A stretch of 64,000 bases of DNA from Nocardioides albus (lineage in GTDB: Bacteria; Actinomycetota; Actinomycetes; Propionibacteriales; Nocardioidaceae): NCBI RefSeq assembly GCF_014648255.1, contig NZ_BMQT01000006.1, positions 248,001 to 312,000 on the forward strand, written 5' to 3'. The notes under the pieces are model-generated. The model was not told the origin of the DNA and made no database searches. It saw only the letters and a list, made by a program, of their open reading frames with translations. The translations under genes were made by a program, and so were the position numbers. Positions 36,211-47,203 of the stretch are shown piece by piece (positions within the stretch are counted from its first letter, which is position 1; every line of letters starts with the position of its first letter).

Positions 36211-37890
36211 TCAGGCGATCGAGGTGTCGTCGATCAGGAAGCTGGTCCCGAGCGAGGAGTCCTCGGTGCCGGTGAACGTCAGCGTGACGGTGCTACCTGC
36301 GTAGGCCCCGAGGGAGAACGACTTCAATGTGTACGAGGAGGTCTCGTTCAGGTTGGAGTAGGTCGCCAGGGTCGTCGAGCCGATCTTGACGGTCAGCTTG
36401 TCGTACGCCGTCGTCGTGGTGGTCTCGCTGGAGATCACCCGAAGGTAGAACGACAGCGTCTTACCCGTTGCGGGCAGCGTCACCGACTGCGAGAGCGTGT
36501 CGGTGCGGGTGGAGCCATAGCCGTTCAGCCATGCCTTGTAGGAGCCCGATCGCGCCGGGGCATCGGTCGAGTTGTCGATGACGCCCGAGGAGGTGCTCCA
36601 GCCGGTCGCACCCGACTCGAAGCCCGGGTTGGCCAGCAGGTTGCCGGTGGGCGGCGGGTCCGTCGGGTCGGTGCCACCGCTCCACAGCGAGTAGAGGAGG
36701 CGGTTGGGCGAACCGGTGCCGGGCGAGGTGACCACGCCGGTCGTGGCGTTGGAGACGATCGCCGAGGCTACGGACGAAGCAGACGCCGACGGGTTCGCCT
36801 GCAGGTAGAGCGCAGCCACGCCGGCGACGTGCGGGGTCGCCATCGACGTACCGGAGATCGTGTTGGTCGCGGTGTTGGAGGTGTGCCAGGCCGAGGTGAT
36901 CGACGAGCCCGGAGCGAACAGGTCGAGGCACGAGCCGATGTTGGAGAAGCTGGAGCGGGCGTCGCTGTTGGTCGTCGACCCGACGGTCAGCGCCGCAGCG
37001 ACCCGGGACGGCGACCCGTTGCAGGCGTTCGCCCCGGAGTCGTTGCCCGCTGCCACGGCATAGGTGACGCCGTCTGCGATCGAGCTCGAGACCGCGGAGT
37101 CGAGGGTCGTGGAGACCCCACCACCGAGCGACATGTTGGCGACGGCGGGACCGGAGGTGTGGTTGGAGGTCACCCAGTTCACCCCCGCGATCACGCCGGC
37201 GGTCGTGCCGGATCCGGCGGCGTCGAGCACGCGGACGGGAACGAGCGTGACGCCCTTGGCGACTCCGTAGGTCGACCCGCCGACGGTGCCGGCCACGTGC
37301 GTGCCGTGGCCGTTCTCGTCCTCGGTGCTGGAGCCGATGGCGGTGTAGCCCGAGGTCACCCGACCGCCGAAGTCGGCGTGCCCGGAGCGGATGCCGGTGT
37401 CGAGGATGTACGCCTTCACCCCAGAGCCGGTGTAGTCGTAGTGGTAGTTCGAGTTCAGCGGCAGGTTGCGCTGGTCGATGCGGTTGAGGCCCCAGGTGGG
37501 GTTGGCCTGGTCACCGCTGGTCTTCACGACCTGGTTGGCCTCGACATAGTCGACGTCGGGGTCGTTGCGGAGCGCGTCGAGCGCGTCGGCGTCGAGCGTG
37601 GCGGAGAAGCCGGTGATCGCCTTGTCGTAGGCGTACTTCACCGAGCCGCCCTTCTTCTTGGCGAGCGCACGGGCGTCGGCCGCGTTGGCCTTCGCGTCCG
37701 CACCCTTGCCCTTCATCACCACGATGTAGGAGTTGTCGATGACGGTCGACTTCTCGGCACCGATCAGCGGTGCCGGGCTGTCGGCGGCGGCCGGGCCGGA
37801 CATGGCCAGGATGGTGGTAGCCGCACCGACGGCGGTCACCGTCGCGGCAGCCAGCGCGCAGAGGCGCTGGGTTCTGTGGGGTCGGTTCAT
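36211..37890 (-). CDS. secreted S8 family peptidase (subtilase) 2 with C-terminal domain
   Basis: A 559-aa subtilase. Signal peptide about 1-36, I9 propeptide about 50-125, S8 domain with D164 (AYILDTGI), H195 (NGHGTHVAG) and S349 (GTSMATPH). After about 405 a PTDPPPTG linker leads to a C-terminal domain of 150 aa, starting NLLANPGFESGATGW, a galactose-binding/jelly-roll-like fold that may anchor the enzyme to a glycan. ATG 37890 follows GGGAG. It ends 344 bp before subtilase 1; the two form a tandem paralogous pair. Confidence 0.92.
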   Translation of the reverse strand: MNRPHRTQRLCALAAATVTAVGAATTILAMSGPAAADSPAPLIGAEKSTVIDNSYIVVMKGKGADAKANAADARALAKKKGGSVKYAYDKAITGFSATLDADALDALRNDPDVDYVEANQVVKTSGDQANPTWGLNRIDQRNLPLNSNYHYDYTGSGVKAYILDTGIRSGHADFGGRVTSGYTAIGSSTEDENGHGTHVAGTVGGSTYGVAKGVTLVPVRVLDAAGSGTTAGVIAGVNWVTSNHTSGPAVANMSLGGGVSTTLDSAVSSSIADGVTYAVAAGNDSGANACNGSPSRVAAALTVGSTTNSDARSSFSNIGSCLDLFAPGSSITSAWHTSNTATNTISGTSMATPHVAGVAALYLQANPSASASSVASAIVSNATTGVVTSPGTGSPNRLLYSLWSGGTDPTDPPPTGNLLANPGFESGATGWSTSSGVIDNSTDAPARSGSYKAWLNGYGSTRTDTLSQSVTLPATGKTLSFYLRVISSETTTTTAYDKLTVKIGSTTLATYSNLNETSSYTLKSFSLGAYAGSTVTLTFTGTEDSSLGTSFLIDDTSIA

Positions 37891-37986
37891 GATCTTGCTG
37901 CTCCCGTCGTCAAGCAGCCTCGGGTTGAGGCTGCAAGGGGTCACACGGATGCCCTGTAGGGCAACCGGGAGGGAACGTAATCGAGT

Positions 37987-39210
37987 TTAATTTCGATGGA
38001 ACGCGGCATCTTTTCGCACTGCAGCAACCTGCAGGCGATCACGCGAGCGGAGGTCCTGAAGTGGTCCGGACCGGTCCAGACCGGTGCGCCGCGAGCGGCC
38101 CGAGATGCCGAGCAGCAGACCCACCGCCAGCAGGGTCGCGATCATCGAGGATCCGCCGTAGGAGAGGAACGGCAGCGGCACCCCGGTGACGGGCATGATG
38201 CCCAGGCACATCCCGATGTTCTGGAAGCTCTGGATGCCGAGCCAGCACACGATCCCAGCGGCGGCCACCCGTCCGAACAGGTCGTCGGTGCGCGCCGCGA
38301 TCCGCAGCCCGCGCCACAGCACGACTCCGATCAGCCCGATCACCAGCAGCGAGCCGACCAGCCCGAGCTCCTCCCCCACGACCGTGAAGATGAAGTCGGT
38401 CTGCTGCTCGGGGACGAAGCCCGCACGGACCTGCGATCCCTGGAACAGACCCTGCCCGAAGATGCCGCCGTCCCCGATCGCGATCCGCGCCTGCTGCACG
38501 TTGTAGCCGGCCCCCCTCGGGTCCAGCGACGGATCGGTGAACGCCATGAACCGGTTGATCTGGTATTGCTTCAGCACCCCGGCCGCGACCACGGTCGTGG
38601 CCCCCGATGCGCCGATCAACGCCAGCAGTGCCAGCCACCGTCGCGGTGTCCCCGCCGCCGCGAGGACGCAGAAGACCGTCACGCCGAGCACCAGGGTCGT
38701 GCCGAGGTCCGGCTGGAGCAGGACCAGTGCGATCGGCACCGCAGCGACCAGGATCATCGCCACCACGTCACCCAGCGACACCCGTGCCTGCCAGCGACCC
38801 TCGCTGCGCTCGGCGAGCACCAGAGCCATCGCGATGACCACGGCCAGCTTGGCCAGCTCCGAGGGCTGGACCTGGACCGGTCCGAGCACCACCCACGACT
38901 TAGAGCCGTTGATCGTGGAGCCCATCACGAGCACCAGCACGAGCCCGACCACCGCACCCAGGTAGACCACGGGCGTCAGCAGGCGGACCCAACGATGGTT
39001 GATGGCGACCACGCCCACCATCAGCACCAGTCCGGCGGCCACGTTGATCATCTGCTTGCGCATGTAGGCGGTCGTGTCGCCGCCGGTGATCGCGTCGCGG
39101 TGGATGGTTGCGGACCAGACCAGCAGCACCGACAGCGACACCAGGAGCAGCACCGCGCCGAGGAGGACCAGGTCGATGCGGCGTACGAAGGCCATCACGT
39201 CGTTCTTCAT
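37987..39210 (-). CDS. rodA: rod-shape SEDS peptidoglycan polymerase RodA
   Basis: A 407-aa SEDS-family glycosyltransferase with about ten membrane segments and conserved WSWVVLGPVQVQPSELAKL-like and FVPEQQTDFIF regions. It acts with PBP2 to polymerise lipid II during elongation. It lies 21 bp after pbp2 in the usual order. Its last codons overlap the motif shared by the subtilase upstream regions. The C-terminal tail is polar and Arg-rich, and may be cytoplasmic. Confidence 0.94.
   Translation of the reverse strand: MKNDVMAFVRRIDLVLLGAVLLLVSLSVLLVWSATIHRDAITGGDTTAYMRKQMINVAAGLVLMVGVVAINHRWVRLLTPVVYLGAVVGLVLVLVMGSTINGSKSWVVLGPVQVQPSELAKLAVVIAMALVLAERSEGRWQARVSLGDVVAMILVAAVPIALVLLQPDLGTTLVLGVTVFCVLAAAGTPRRWLALLALIGASGATTVVAAGVLKQYQINRFMAFTDPSLDPRGAGYNVQQARIAIGDGGIFGQGLFQGSQVRAGFVPEQQTDFIFTVVGEELGLVGSLLVIGLIGVVLWRGLRIAARTDDLFGRVAAAGIVCWLGIQSFQNIGMCLGIMPVTGVPLPFLSYGGSSMIATLLAVGLLLGISGRSRRTGLDRSGPLQDLRSRDRLQVAAVRKDAAFHRN
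38010..38035 (-). promoter_or_regulatory. shared upstream motif, copy 2
   Basis: Matches 36062-36087 at 23 of 26 bases. It lies inside the last rodA codons, about 120 bp before the subtilase 2 start, so it might be part of that gene's promoter. Confidence 0.5.
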
Positions 39211-39231
39211 GCTCGTGCGTTCACCTCGTCC

Positions 39232-41334
39232 CTAGTCTTTCGGCGCGACGATCGAGCCGTCGGTGCCGAACACCGGAAGGTTCCGTGGCGGGTCGATGCC
39301 CTTGATCGCGGCCTTGTCGGGCCGGACCTCGGCACCGCCCTCCTCGACTCCGTAGAGCGTCTCCCACAGCTTGCGTACGGAATCGCCGACCGAGCCCGAG
39401 CCGGTGCCGCCCTGGGAGATCGTCATGATGACGACGTACTTCTTGTTGTACGTCGCGACCCAGCCGGTCGTCTGCTTGCCGGTGACCTCCGCGGTGCCGG
39501 TCTTGCCGCGCACCTTCACCTCGTCGAGCGGGAACCCGCCGAACTTCCAGGCCAGGGAGCCCGACTGGGGCGTGCCGAGCAGCGCCTCGTTGACGTAGTC
39601 GATGCTCTTGGCCGACATCTTGACCTTGCCGGCGACCTTCGGGTCGATCTTCTCGACCACGGTGCCGTCACCGCTGACGACCGCCTTCCCGATCCGGGGC
39701 TCGTAGAGAGTGCCGCCGTTGGCCAGCGAGGCGTAGGCGCGGGCGAGCTGGATCGGGGTGACCATGGTGTCGCCCTGGCCGATGGAGAAGTTCACCGCGT
39801 CGCCGGTGCGATAGTAGTTGCCCTCGATGCAGAACTCGTGGGCGAACAGCTGCAGGAACTGGGACGGAGCGTTCTTCTTCTCGTCCATCCGGCAGTAGTA
39901 GCCCTTCATGGCCTGGTAGTATTCGGCCTTCCACTTCCGGTCCGCGATCCGGCCCGTCGACTCCCCCGGCAGGTCGATGCCAGTGCGCTTGCCGAAGCCA
40001 AAGGCCTTGGCGGTCTCCACCAGCGGGTCCTTGGCGTTCACGTCGGCGGGGTTGGAACCGTACTTCTGCCAGTAGTGGACCCCGACCTGGTAGAAGAACG
40101 TGTTGCAGGAGACCTGGAGCGCCTTGGCGAAGTCGATGAACCCGTAGGCGCCCGACTCGTAGTTCTTGAACACCCGGTTGCCCACCTGGAGCCCGCTGGA
40201 GCAGTTGAGCAGGGTGTCGCGGCTGTAGCCGTTGTTGAGCGCGCCAACGGTCATGAACGGCTTCCATGTCGACCCGGGGGCGAACTGGCCCTGCGTCGCC
40301 CGGGGCAGCAGCGGGTAGCCGGCCTTCTCGGAGTAGAGCCGGTCGAGCTGCTTCTGGGTGATCCCGCCGACCCACTCCTCGGGGTCGTACGTCGGCTGGT
40401 TGGCCATCGCGACCAGTCGGCCGGTCTGCGCCTCCATGACCACGACCGAGCCGGAGTCGGCCTCGAAGTTGCGGCCAGAGATCTTGTCGAAGGTGTTGCG
40501 GGCGGTCTCGATCGACTCGGCGAGCAGCTTCTCGGCGCGGCCCTGCACCTTGGCATCGATGCTGGTCACCAGGGTGTCACCGGGCTGGGAGGCGACCGAG
40601 TCGCCACGACCGATCTCACGCCCGAGCGAGTCGACCGTGACCGTGTCGTAGCCGGGCATCCCGCGCAGCCACTGGTCGTACTGCTTCTCGACACCGGAGC
40701 GGCCCACCATCGAGGTGATGTTGAGCGACTCGTCGCCGCGCTTCTTCGCGTCCTTGTTCTCGTCCTCTGTGATCGGGGAGAGATAGCCGAGGACGCCGGC
40801 GGCGTTGATGCCGTGAGGGCTCGGGTAGGAGCGCAGAGTCTGCTTCTCGGCGACCACCCCGGGGAAGTCCTCCGGCTGCTCGAGGATGCGCAGCGCGGTC
40901 GACTCGGAGACGTCGGTGGCGATCGGCACCGGCTGGTAGCGGGTGCCGGACCAGTTGGCGATCGCGTCGTTCTGCTTCTTCGGGGACACGTCGACGGCCT
41001 TGGCCACGCGCGCCATCAGCGTCTTGCGGTCCTCCTCCTCGAGCCCGTCGAGCACGCCCTGGTCGAGACTGACCACCCAGGCCGAGCGGTTCGTCACCAT
41101 CGGCCGGCCCTGGGCGTCGACGATGATGCCGCGCACCGGCTGTCGAACGACCTCACGCTTCGACTGGGAGGCCGCGGCTGCCTGGTAGGCGTCACCGTGC
41201 CGCACCTGGAGGTAGAAGAGCCTGACCCCGAGGGTGGCCAGCAGCGAGAAGACGAGTGCCTGGATCACGATCAGCCGTAGTCGGCTGACCTGCGCGGTAG
41301 GCAGCCGTGCCCTCCGTGACCTGCCCAGTGCCAT
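39232..41334 (-). CDS. mrdA: penicillin-binding protein 2 (MrdA)
   Basis: A 700-aa class B PBP. One N-terminal membrane segment (about 18-40) precedes the pedestal domain, then the transpeptidase domain with STWK (355-358, acylated Ser), SCN (409-411) and KTG (about 614, in RGKTGTAEVTG). It cross-links septum-independent (elongation) peptidoglycan with RodA. The ATG at 41334 is one base after the mreD stop. The C-terminal end, after DSVRKLWETLYG, is a short Pro/Asp-rich tail. Confidence 0.94.
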   Translation of the reverse strand: MALGRSRRARLPTAQVSRLRLIVIQALVFSLLATLGVRLFYLQVRHGDAYQAAAASQSKREVVRQPVRGIIVDAQGRPMVTNRSAWVVSLDQGVLDGLEEEDRKTLMARVAKAVDVSPKKQNDAIANWSGTRYQPVPIATDVSESTALRILEQPEDFPGVVAEKQTLRSYPSPHGINAAGVLGYLSPITEDENKDAKKRGDESLNITSMVGRSGVEKQYDQWLRGMPGYDTVTVDSLGREIGRGDSVASQPGDTLVTSIDAKVQGRAEKLLAESIETARNTFDKISGRNFEADSGSVVVMEAQTGRLVAMANQPTYDPEEWVGGITQKQLDRLYSEKAGYPLLPRATQGQFAPGSTWKPFMTVGALNNGYSRDTLLNCSSGLQVGNRVFKNYESGAYGFIDFAKALQVSCNTFFYQVGVHYWQKYGSNPADVNAKDPLVETAKAFGFGKRTGIDLPGESTGRIADRKWKAEYYQAMKGYYCRMDEKKNAPSQFLQLFAHEFCIEGNYYRTGDAVNFSIGQGDTMVTPIQLARAYASLANGGTLYEPRIGKAVVSGDGTVVEKIDPKVAGKVKMSAKSIDYVNEALLGTPQSGSLAWKFGGFPLDEVKVRGKTGTAEVTGKQTTGWVATYNKKYVVIMTISQGGTGSGSVGDSVRKLWETLYGVEEGGAEVRPDKAAIKGIDPPRNLPVFGTDGSIVAPKD

Positions 41335-41335
41335 G

Positions 41336-41875
41336 TCAGTCCCCCTTACCGATCAACCACAGCAGCATCGGGATCAGAAGCGGCGCCAGCAGAAGGTCGT
41401 AGCCGACGCTGATCAGCACGGTCGGCAGCAGCGTCGTCGGTGCCTCGCCGAGGATCAGGCCGCTGACCGCGAAGATGCTGACCCCGATGAACGAACAGGC
41501 GGCGACCGTAACCATCACGGTCAGCGCGTTGGGGCCTCCGGGGCCGTTGTGGGCCGTGCTGTTCTCGCGTACGCGGCCGGCGACGTAGCCCACGATCAGG
41601 AGCGCGAGCGCCCACCGACCCGCAGTGTGATCGGCCGGCGGCGCCAGATCCAGGAGTACGCCCGCCGCGAACCCGGCCACCAGGCCGGCCTGGCCACCGC
41701 GGGCGAGCGCGACCGCGACCACGACCAGGAGGGCCAGGTCGGGGGTGATGCCGCGGATGGCGAAGGCAGGCGCCACGCTCAACTGAAGCACGACGGCGAT
41801 CACGACCAGCAGCCCGATCAGCACGTTGCGCAGCACCGGGGCGGCCCCCGAGCCCCGCGCCTCCATCTCGCTCAT
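41336..41875 (-). CDS. mreD: rod-shape-determining protein MreD
   Basis: A 179-aa membrane protein with about five hydrophobic segments and the start VLIGLLVVIAVVLQLSVAP, as in MreD. It is part of the elongasome between MreC and PBP2/RodA. ATG 41875 overlaps the mreC stop by four bases (ATGA). A polar hairpin near 105-115 (STAHNGPGG) is expected in the cytoplasm. Confidence 0.88.
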   Translation of the reverse strand: MSEMEARGSGAAPVLRNVLIGLLVVIAVVLQLSVAPAFAIRGITPDLALLVVVAVALARGGQAGLVAGFAAGVLLDLAPPADHTAGRWALALLIVGYVAGRVRENSTAHNGPGGPNALTVMVTVAACSFIGVSIFAVSGLILGEAPTTLLPTVLISVGYDLLLAPLLIPMLLWLIGKGD

Positions 41876-42897
41876 CGCAGCTCTCCTTCCGGAGTGACCA
41901 CGGCGCGGTCGCTCACGGTGTCGTTGGGCACGACCACACCGACGACGTCGAGCGAACCGAAGTCGACGTACGGCTTGATCCGCACCGTCCGCGAGGAGTC
42001 CCGCACGCTCTCGAAGGTGTCGGTCACCTCACCGATCGGCAGCCCCGAGACGTACGGAGCGGCCCGGCCGTCACCCCAGGTGATGACCGTCTCGCCCTTG
42101 AGCGGGGCGGCGGTCTGGTCGACGAGGTCGAGGGTCAGCAGCCCGGCGTCGGAGCGGCCGGCGACCACCCCGGAGCCCCGGACCATGCCGACCTGGCCCG
42201 ACTTCTTGCCGGCGCTGTCGGCGCCGCCGACGCGGCCGCCGACGACGGAGGCGGCATCGACGATCAGCAGGACCGTGGCCGAGGTCTTCGTCACCCGCAG
42301 CACCCGGCCGACGAGACCGTCCCCGGTCACGACCGACATGTCGGACCTGATCCCGGCGGCGCTGCCGGCGTCGATGGTGACGGTGCGGTTGAAGGTCTGC
42401 GCGGGACCGAAGGCGGTGACCCTCGCCGGGACGAGGGCGTAGCCGAGGTCGTCGGCGGCACGGGTGATCGACTCGTACTCGGCGAGCTTCGCCCGGCCGT
42501 AGTCGTTGACCTCGACCTGGCGGCGCAGCGTCGAGTTCTCGGCCTCGAGCTTCGTGAGCCGGTCACGCAGGTCGTCGCGGGTGTCGAACCATTCCGGGAC
42601 GCCGGTGAACGGGCGGGCGACCATCGCCGCGCCGGTCTCCAGCGGGGAGAGCACCTCGCCGACCGCGGTGCGGGCCGGCTCCAGGACGGGGGTCTGGTCG
42701 AGCGTGGCCAGGGTTGCGCAGCACAGCACGAGCACGATCAGCCAGGAGCGCTTCGGGCCACCGCCACCGGCGCTCGTCTCGAGGCTGCCGCGGCGGTTGA
42801 GCCTCTCCCGCGGCGTACGGACCATGGGTTTGGGACCCTTGCGTTGTTCCAGCCCCTTGCGAAGACGCTCGCTGGGGCGGGGGCTCAGCAACGACAC
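41872..42897 (-). CDS. mreC: rod-shape-determining protein MreC
   Basis: A 341-aa bitopic protein. A basic N-terminal tail (about 1-45) precedes one membrane segment (about 48-66), a coiled-coil (LRDRLTKLEAENSTLRRQVE, about 115-135) and a beta-rich periplasmic MreC domain (DMSVVTGDGLVGRV, near 185-200). It scaffolds PBP2 and MreB. One base separates it from mreB. Confidence 0.93.
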   Translation of the reverse strand: MSLLSPRPSERLRKGLEQRKGPKPMVRTPRERLNRRGSLETSAGGGGPKRSWLIVLVLCCATLATLDQTPVLEPARTAVGEVLSPLETGAAMVARPFTGVPEWFDTRDDLRDRLTKLEAENSTLRRQVEVNDYGRAKLAEYESITRAADDLGYALVPARVTAFGPAQTFNRTVTIDAGSAAGIRSDMSVVTGDGLVGRVLRVTKTSATVLLIVDAASVVGGRVGGADSAGKKSGQVGMVRGSGVVAGRSDAGLLTLDLVDQTAAPLKGETVITWGDGRAAPYVSGLPIGEVTDTFESVRDSSRTVRIKPYVDFGSLDVVGVVVPNDTVSDRAVVTPEGELR

Positions 42898-42898
42898 G

Positions 42899-43924
<1,026 letters not shown>

Positions 43925-44134
43925 ACGTCCTCGCGTTCCCGGGGCGCCGCGTCGGGGTTCCGTGGTGCAGGATGCGGGCCTGCCGACGAGGCTACGAAGG
44001 TCCGAGCCTCAAACCGGAGAGGCTCGCCGAAAGCGCAACGATACGGGGTCCATCCACGCCGCCGAACCAGGGGATGCCTGTGTTCACCTGGTGTTGCGGA
44101 ACGGCTCACGCGCACCTTCTCGACCACAAATGAA

Positions 44135-44164
44135 AGATCGCGCCGGTAGCTACCGGCGCGATCT
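44135..44164 (-). terminator. 30-bp perfect palindrome after ndk
   Basis: AGATCGCGCCGGTAG and its exact reverse complement are fused without a spacer. In the minus direction it is followed by TTTCATTT, a good intrinsic terminator for ndk, 46 bases past its stop. Confidence 0.85.
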
Positions 44165-44210
44165 CAGGGTCAAGCGATCCGCGCCTCGCGCGGTCACTTC
44201 CTCGGTCGTC

Positions 44211-44615
44211 TCAGACGCTGAACCAGAGCTTGATCTCACGGTCGGCCGACTCGGGCGAGTCGGAGCCGTGGACGAGGTTCTCGCGGTTGGAGAGCGAGAA
44301 GTCGCCGCGAATGGTCCCGGGCGCGGCCTTGCGGCCGTCGGTGGCGCCGTTGAGCGCGCGGACGACCTCGATCGCCTCGTCGCCCTCGAGCACGGCCGCA
44401 ACGAGCGGGCCGGAGGTGACGAAGTCCCGCAGTGGCGGGTACCACGGCTGCTCGACGTGCTCGGCGTAGTGCTCGTCGGCCATGCCCGCGTCGATGGTGC
44501 GGTGCTCCAGTTTCACGATCGAGAGGCCCTTGGCCTCGTAGCGGGACAGGATCTCCCCCACCAGGCCCCGGCGGACGGCGTCGGGCTTCAGGATCACGAA
44601 CGTGCGCTGCGTCAT
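44211..44615 (-). CDS. ndk: nucleoside diphosphate kinase
   Basis: A 134-aa NDK: TFVILKPDAVRRGLVGEI at the start, and the catalytic His in NLVHGSDS (H116), with SDSPESADREI after it. It balances NTP/dNTP pools. ATG 44615 fits the family N-terminus (MTQRTF); the frame open to 44729 is not coding. It lies upstream of mreB by 286 bp with its own terminator, and diverges from tex. Confidence 0.96.
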   Translation of the reverse strand: MTQRTFVILKPDAVRRGLVGEILSRYEAKGLSIVKLEHRTIDAGMADEHYAEHVEQPWYPPLRDFVTSGPLVAAVLEGDEAIEVVRALNGATDGRKAAPGTIRGDFSLSNRENLVHGSDSPESADREIKLWFSV

Positions 44616-44713
44616 GGGTCGAGGGTATCGGGGCAGGCCCGTCCCGGCACGTTCGGGCCGGGTCGTCGAGCCGTCGATGAGATTGTCGGTGGCGTACGGC
44701 AGGATGGCGCCCC

Positions 44714-47170
44714 GTGACAGCAACTCCATCAGCTCCGACGCTCGCAGACTCGATGGCCGCGATCCCGGCCCGCATCGCCGAAGATCTCGGGGTGCGCCCG
44801 GCGCAGGTGACCGCCGCGGTCGCCCTGCTCGACGAGGGTTCGACGGTGCCGTTCATCGCGCGCTACCGCAAGGAGGTGACCGGCGGCCTCGACGACGCCC
44901 AGCTGCGTACGTTGGAGGAGCGGCTCGGCTATCTGCGCGACCTGGAGGAGCGGCGTGCCGCCGTCCTGGCCGAGATCGCGAAGCAGGACAAGCTCACCCC
45001 CGAGCTGCAGGCCTCGATCCTCGCCGCCGACACCAAGGCCCGGCTGGAGGACATCTACCTGCCGTTCAAGCCGAAGCGGCGCACCAAGGCGATGATCGCC
45101 CGCGAGAACGGGCTCGAGCCGCTGGCCGACGGGCTGCTGGGCGACCCTTCCTTGGATCCGGTGGTGGTGGCTGAGGGCTTCCTCGGCGAGAACGTCCCCG
45201 ACGTGAAGGCCGCGCTCGACGGCGCCCGTGCGATCCTGGTCGAGCGGTTCGGCGAGGACGCCGACCTGATCGGCACGCTGCGGGAGCGGATGTGGACCAC
45301 CGGCCGGCTGGTCACCCGCGTCCGGGAAGGTCGCGAGAACGACCCGGCGGCGGCGAAGTTCTCCGACTACTTCGAGTTCTCCGAGTCGTACGCGTCGCTG
45401 CCGTCGCACCGCACGCTGGCCGTTCTCCGTGCGGAGAAGGAGGAGGTGCTCGACGTCACCCTGTCCCCCTACGCCGAGGAGCCGGAGGCGGGCGAGGTGA
45501 CCGACTACGAGCGCTCGATCGCTGCTCGTTTCGGGATCGTCGACTCCGGGCGTCCGGCAGACAAGTGGCTGGCCGAGACGGTGCGGTGGGCGTGGCGTAC
45601 GCGGATCCTGTTCCGCCTCGAGCTCGACATGCGCACCCGGATCCGCACCGCGGCCGAGGAGGGCGCGATCTCGGTCTTCGCCTCGAACCTGCGGGATCTG
45701 CTGCTGGCCGCGCCGGCCGGCACGCGGGCCACGATGGGTCTGGACCCGGGCATCCGGACCGGTGTGAAGGTGGCCGTCGTGGACGCGACCGGGAAGGTGG
45801 TCGACACCTCGACGGTCTACCCGCACGAGCCGCGGCGCGACTGGGACGGATCGCTGTCGACGTTGGCGAAGCTGTGCGCGAAGCACAAGGTGGACCTGAT
45901 CGCGATCGGCAACGGCACCGCCTCGCGCGAGACCGACAAGCTCGCCGCCGACCTGCTCAAGCTGCTGCCGGACCTGAAGATGACCAAGGTGATGGTCTCC
46001 GAGGCAGGCGCCTCGGTCTACTCAGCCTCCGCCTATGCGTCGGCCGAGCTCCCGGACCTCGATGTGTCGATCCGTGGCGCGGTCTCGATCGCCCGCCGGC
46101 TGCAGGACCCGCTGGCCGAGCTGGTGAAGATCGAGCCGAAGTCGATCGGCGTCGGTCAGTATCAGCACGACCTTCCGGAGTACGGGCTGTCGAAGTCGCT
46201 GGACGCGGTCGTCGAGGACTGTGTGAACGGAGTCGGTGTCGACCTCAACACCGCCTCGGCGCCGCTGCTGCGCCGGGTCTCCGGCATCACCGAGTCGCTC
46301 GCCTCGGCGATCGTCGCGCACCGCGACACCAACGGCCCCTTCCGGACCCGTCGGGAGCTCACCAAGGTGGCGCGGCTCGGGCCGAAGGCGTTCGAGCAGG
46401 CGGCCGGGTTCCTTCGGATCCGCGGCGGCGACGACCCGCTCGACATGTCCGGCGTGCACCCGGAGGCCTATCCGGTGGTCAACCGCATCCTCGACAAGGC
46501 GTCGGCGGACATCGGGTCGCTGATCGGCAACACCGCAGCCCTGAAGTCGCTGAAGCCGTCGGAGTTCGTCGATGACACGTTCGGCCTGCCGACGGTCACC
46601 GACATCCTCGCCGAGCTCGAGAAGCCCGGCCGCGACCCGCGCCCGGAGTTCAAGACAGCGACCTTCGACGACTCGGTCCACGCCGTCTCCGACCTGCGAC
46701 CGGGCATGGTGCTGGAGGGCACGGTCACCAACGTCGCCGCCTTCGGTGCCTTCGTCGACATCGGTGTCCACCAGGACGGTCTGGTCCACATCTCCGCGAT
46801 GTCGGACAAGTTCGTCGAGGACCCCCGCGACGTGGTCCGCTCCGGTGACGTGGTCCGGGTGAAGGTGATGGAGGTCGACGAGTCCCGCAAGCGGATCTCG
46901 CTCACGCTCCGCCTCTCCGACGACGCTCCGGCGGGTGCTCCCGCCAAGGGCGAGTCTGACGGACGTTCGGGTCGGCCCGGCGGTGGCCATCGCGGCCAGG
47001 GCAAGGGCAAGGGCGGATCCACGAGTGGCGGCAACGGGGGCGGCAACGGGGGCGGCAAGGGCGGCGGACGCCCCGGCGGCAACCGTGGGGGCCAGGGCGG
47101 CGGGCGTGGCTCGTCCGCCCCTGCCAACAGCGCCATGGCCGACGCTCTGCGGCGCGCCGGGCTCAGCTGA
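44714..47170 (+). CDS. tex: Tex-family RNA-binding protein
   Basis: An 818-aa transcription accessory factor. It has an N-terminal helical HTH (about 10-190), a YqgF/RNase H-like domain (about 330-460; GLDPGIRTGVKVAVVD), a helix-hairpin-helix (about 505-560), an S1 RNA-binding domain (about 661-730; VTNVAAFGAFVDIGVHQDG) and a Gly/Lys-rich tail with GGNGGG repeats. Its start GTG 44714 lacks a strong upstream site. It diverges from ndk. A paired-hairpin element follows its stop. Confidence 0.93.
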   Translation: MTATPSAPTLADSMAAIPARIAEDLGVRPAQVTAAVALLDEGSTVPFIARYRKEVTGGLDDAQLRTLEERLGYLRDLEERRAAVLAEIAKQDKLTPELQASILAADTKARLEDIYLPFKPKRRTKAMIARENGLEPLADGLLGDPSLDPVVVAEGFLGENVPDVKAALDGARAILVERFGEDADLIGTLRERMWTTGRLVTRVREGRENDPAAAKFSDYFEFSESYASLPSHRTLAVLRAEKEEVLDVTLSPYAEEPEAGEVTDYERSIAARFGIVDSGRPADKWLAETVRWAWRTRILFRLELDMRTRIRTAAEEGAISVFASNLRDLLLAAPAGTRATMGLDPGIRTGVKVAVVDATGKVVDTSTVYPHEPRRDWDGSLSTLAKLCAKHKVDLIAIGNGTASRETDKLAADLLKLLPDLKMTKVMVSEAGASVYSASAYASAELPDLDVSIRGAVSIARRLQDPLAELVKIEPKSIGVGQYQHDLPEYGLSKSLDAVVEDCVNGVGVDLNTASAPLLRRVSGITESLASAIVAHRDTNGPFRTRRELTKVARLGPKAFEQAAGFLRIRGGDDPLDMSGVHPEAYPVVNRILDKASADIGSLIGNTAALKSLKPSEFVDDTFGLPTVTDILAELEKPGRDPRPEFKTATFDDSVHAVSDLRPGMVLEGTVTNVAAFGAFVDIGVHQDGLVHISAMSDKFVEDPRDVVRSGDVVRVKVMEVDESRKRISLTLRLSDDAPAGAPAKGESDGRSGRPGGGHRGQGKGKGGSTSGGNGGGNGGGKGGGRPGGNRGGQGGGRGSSAPANSAMADALRRAGLS

Positions 47171-47203
47171 GCCCGGCGCACGTTCACCGAGTTACCTCAG
47201 TGG

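Noticed and set aside
37996-41280. 1094-codon open frame antisense to rodA and pbp2
   Set aside because: No domain-like composition, and the opposite strand encodes two well-recognised genes.
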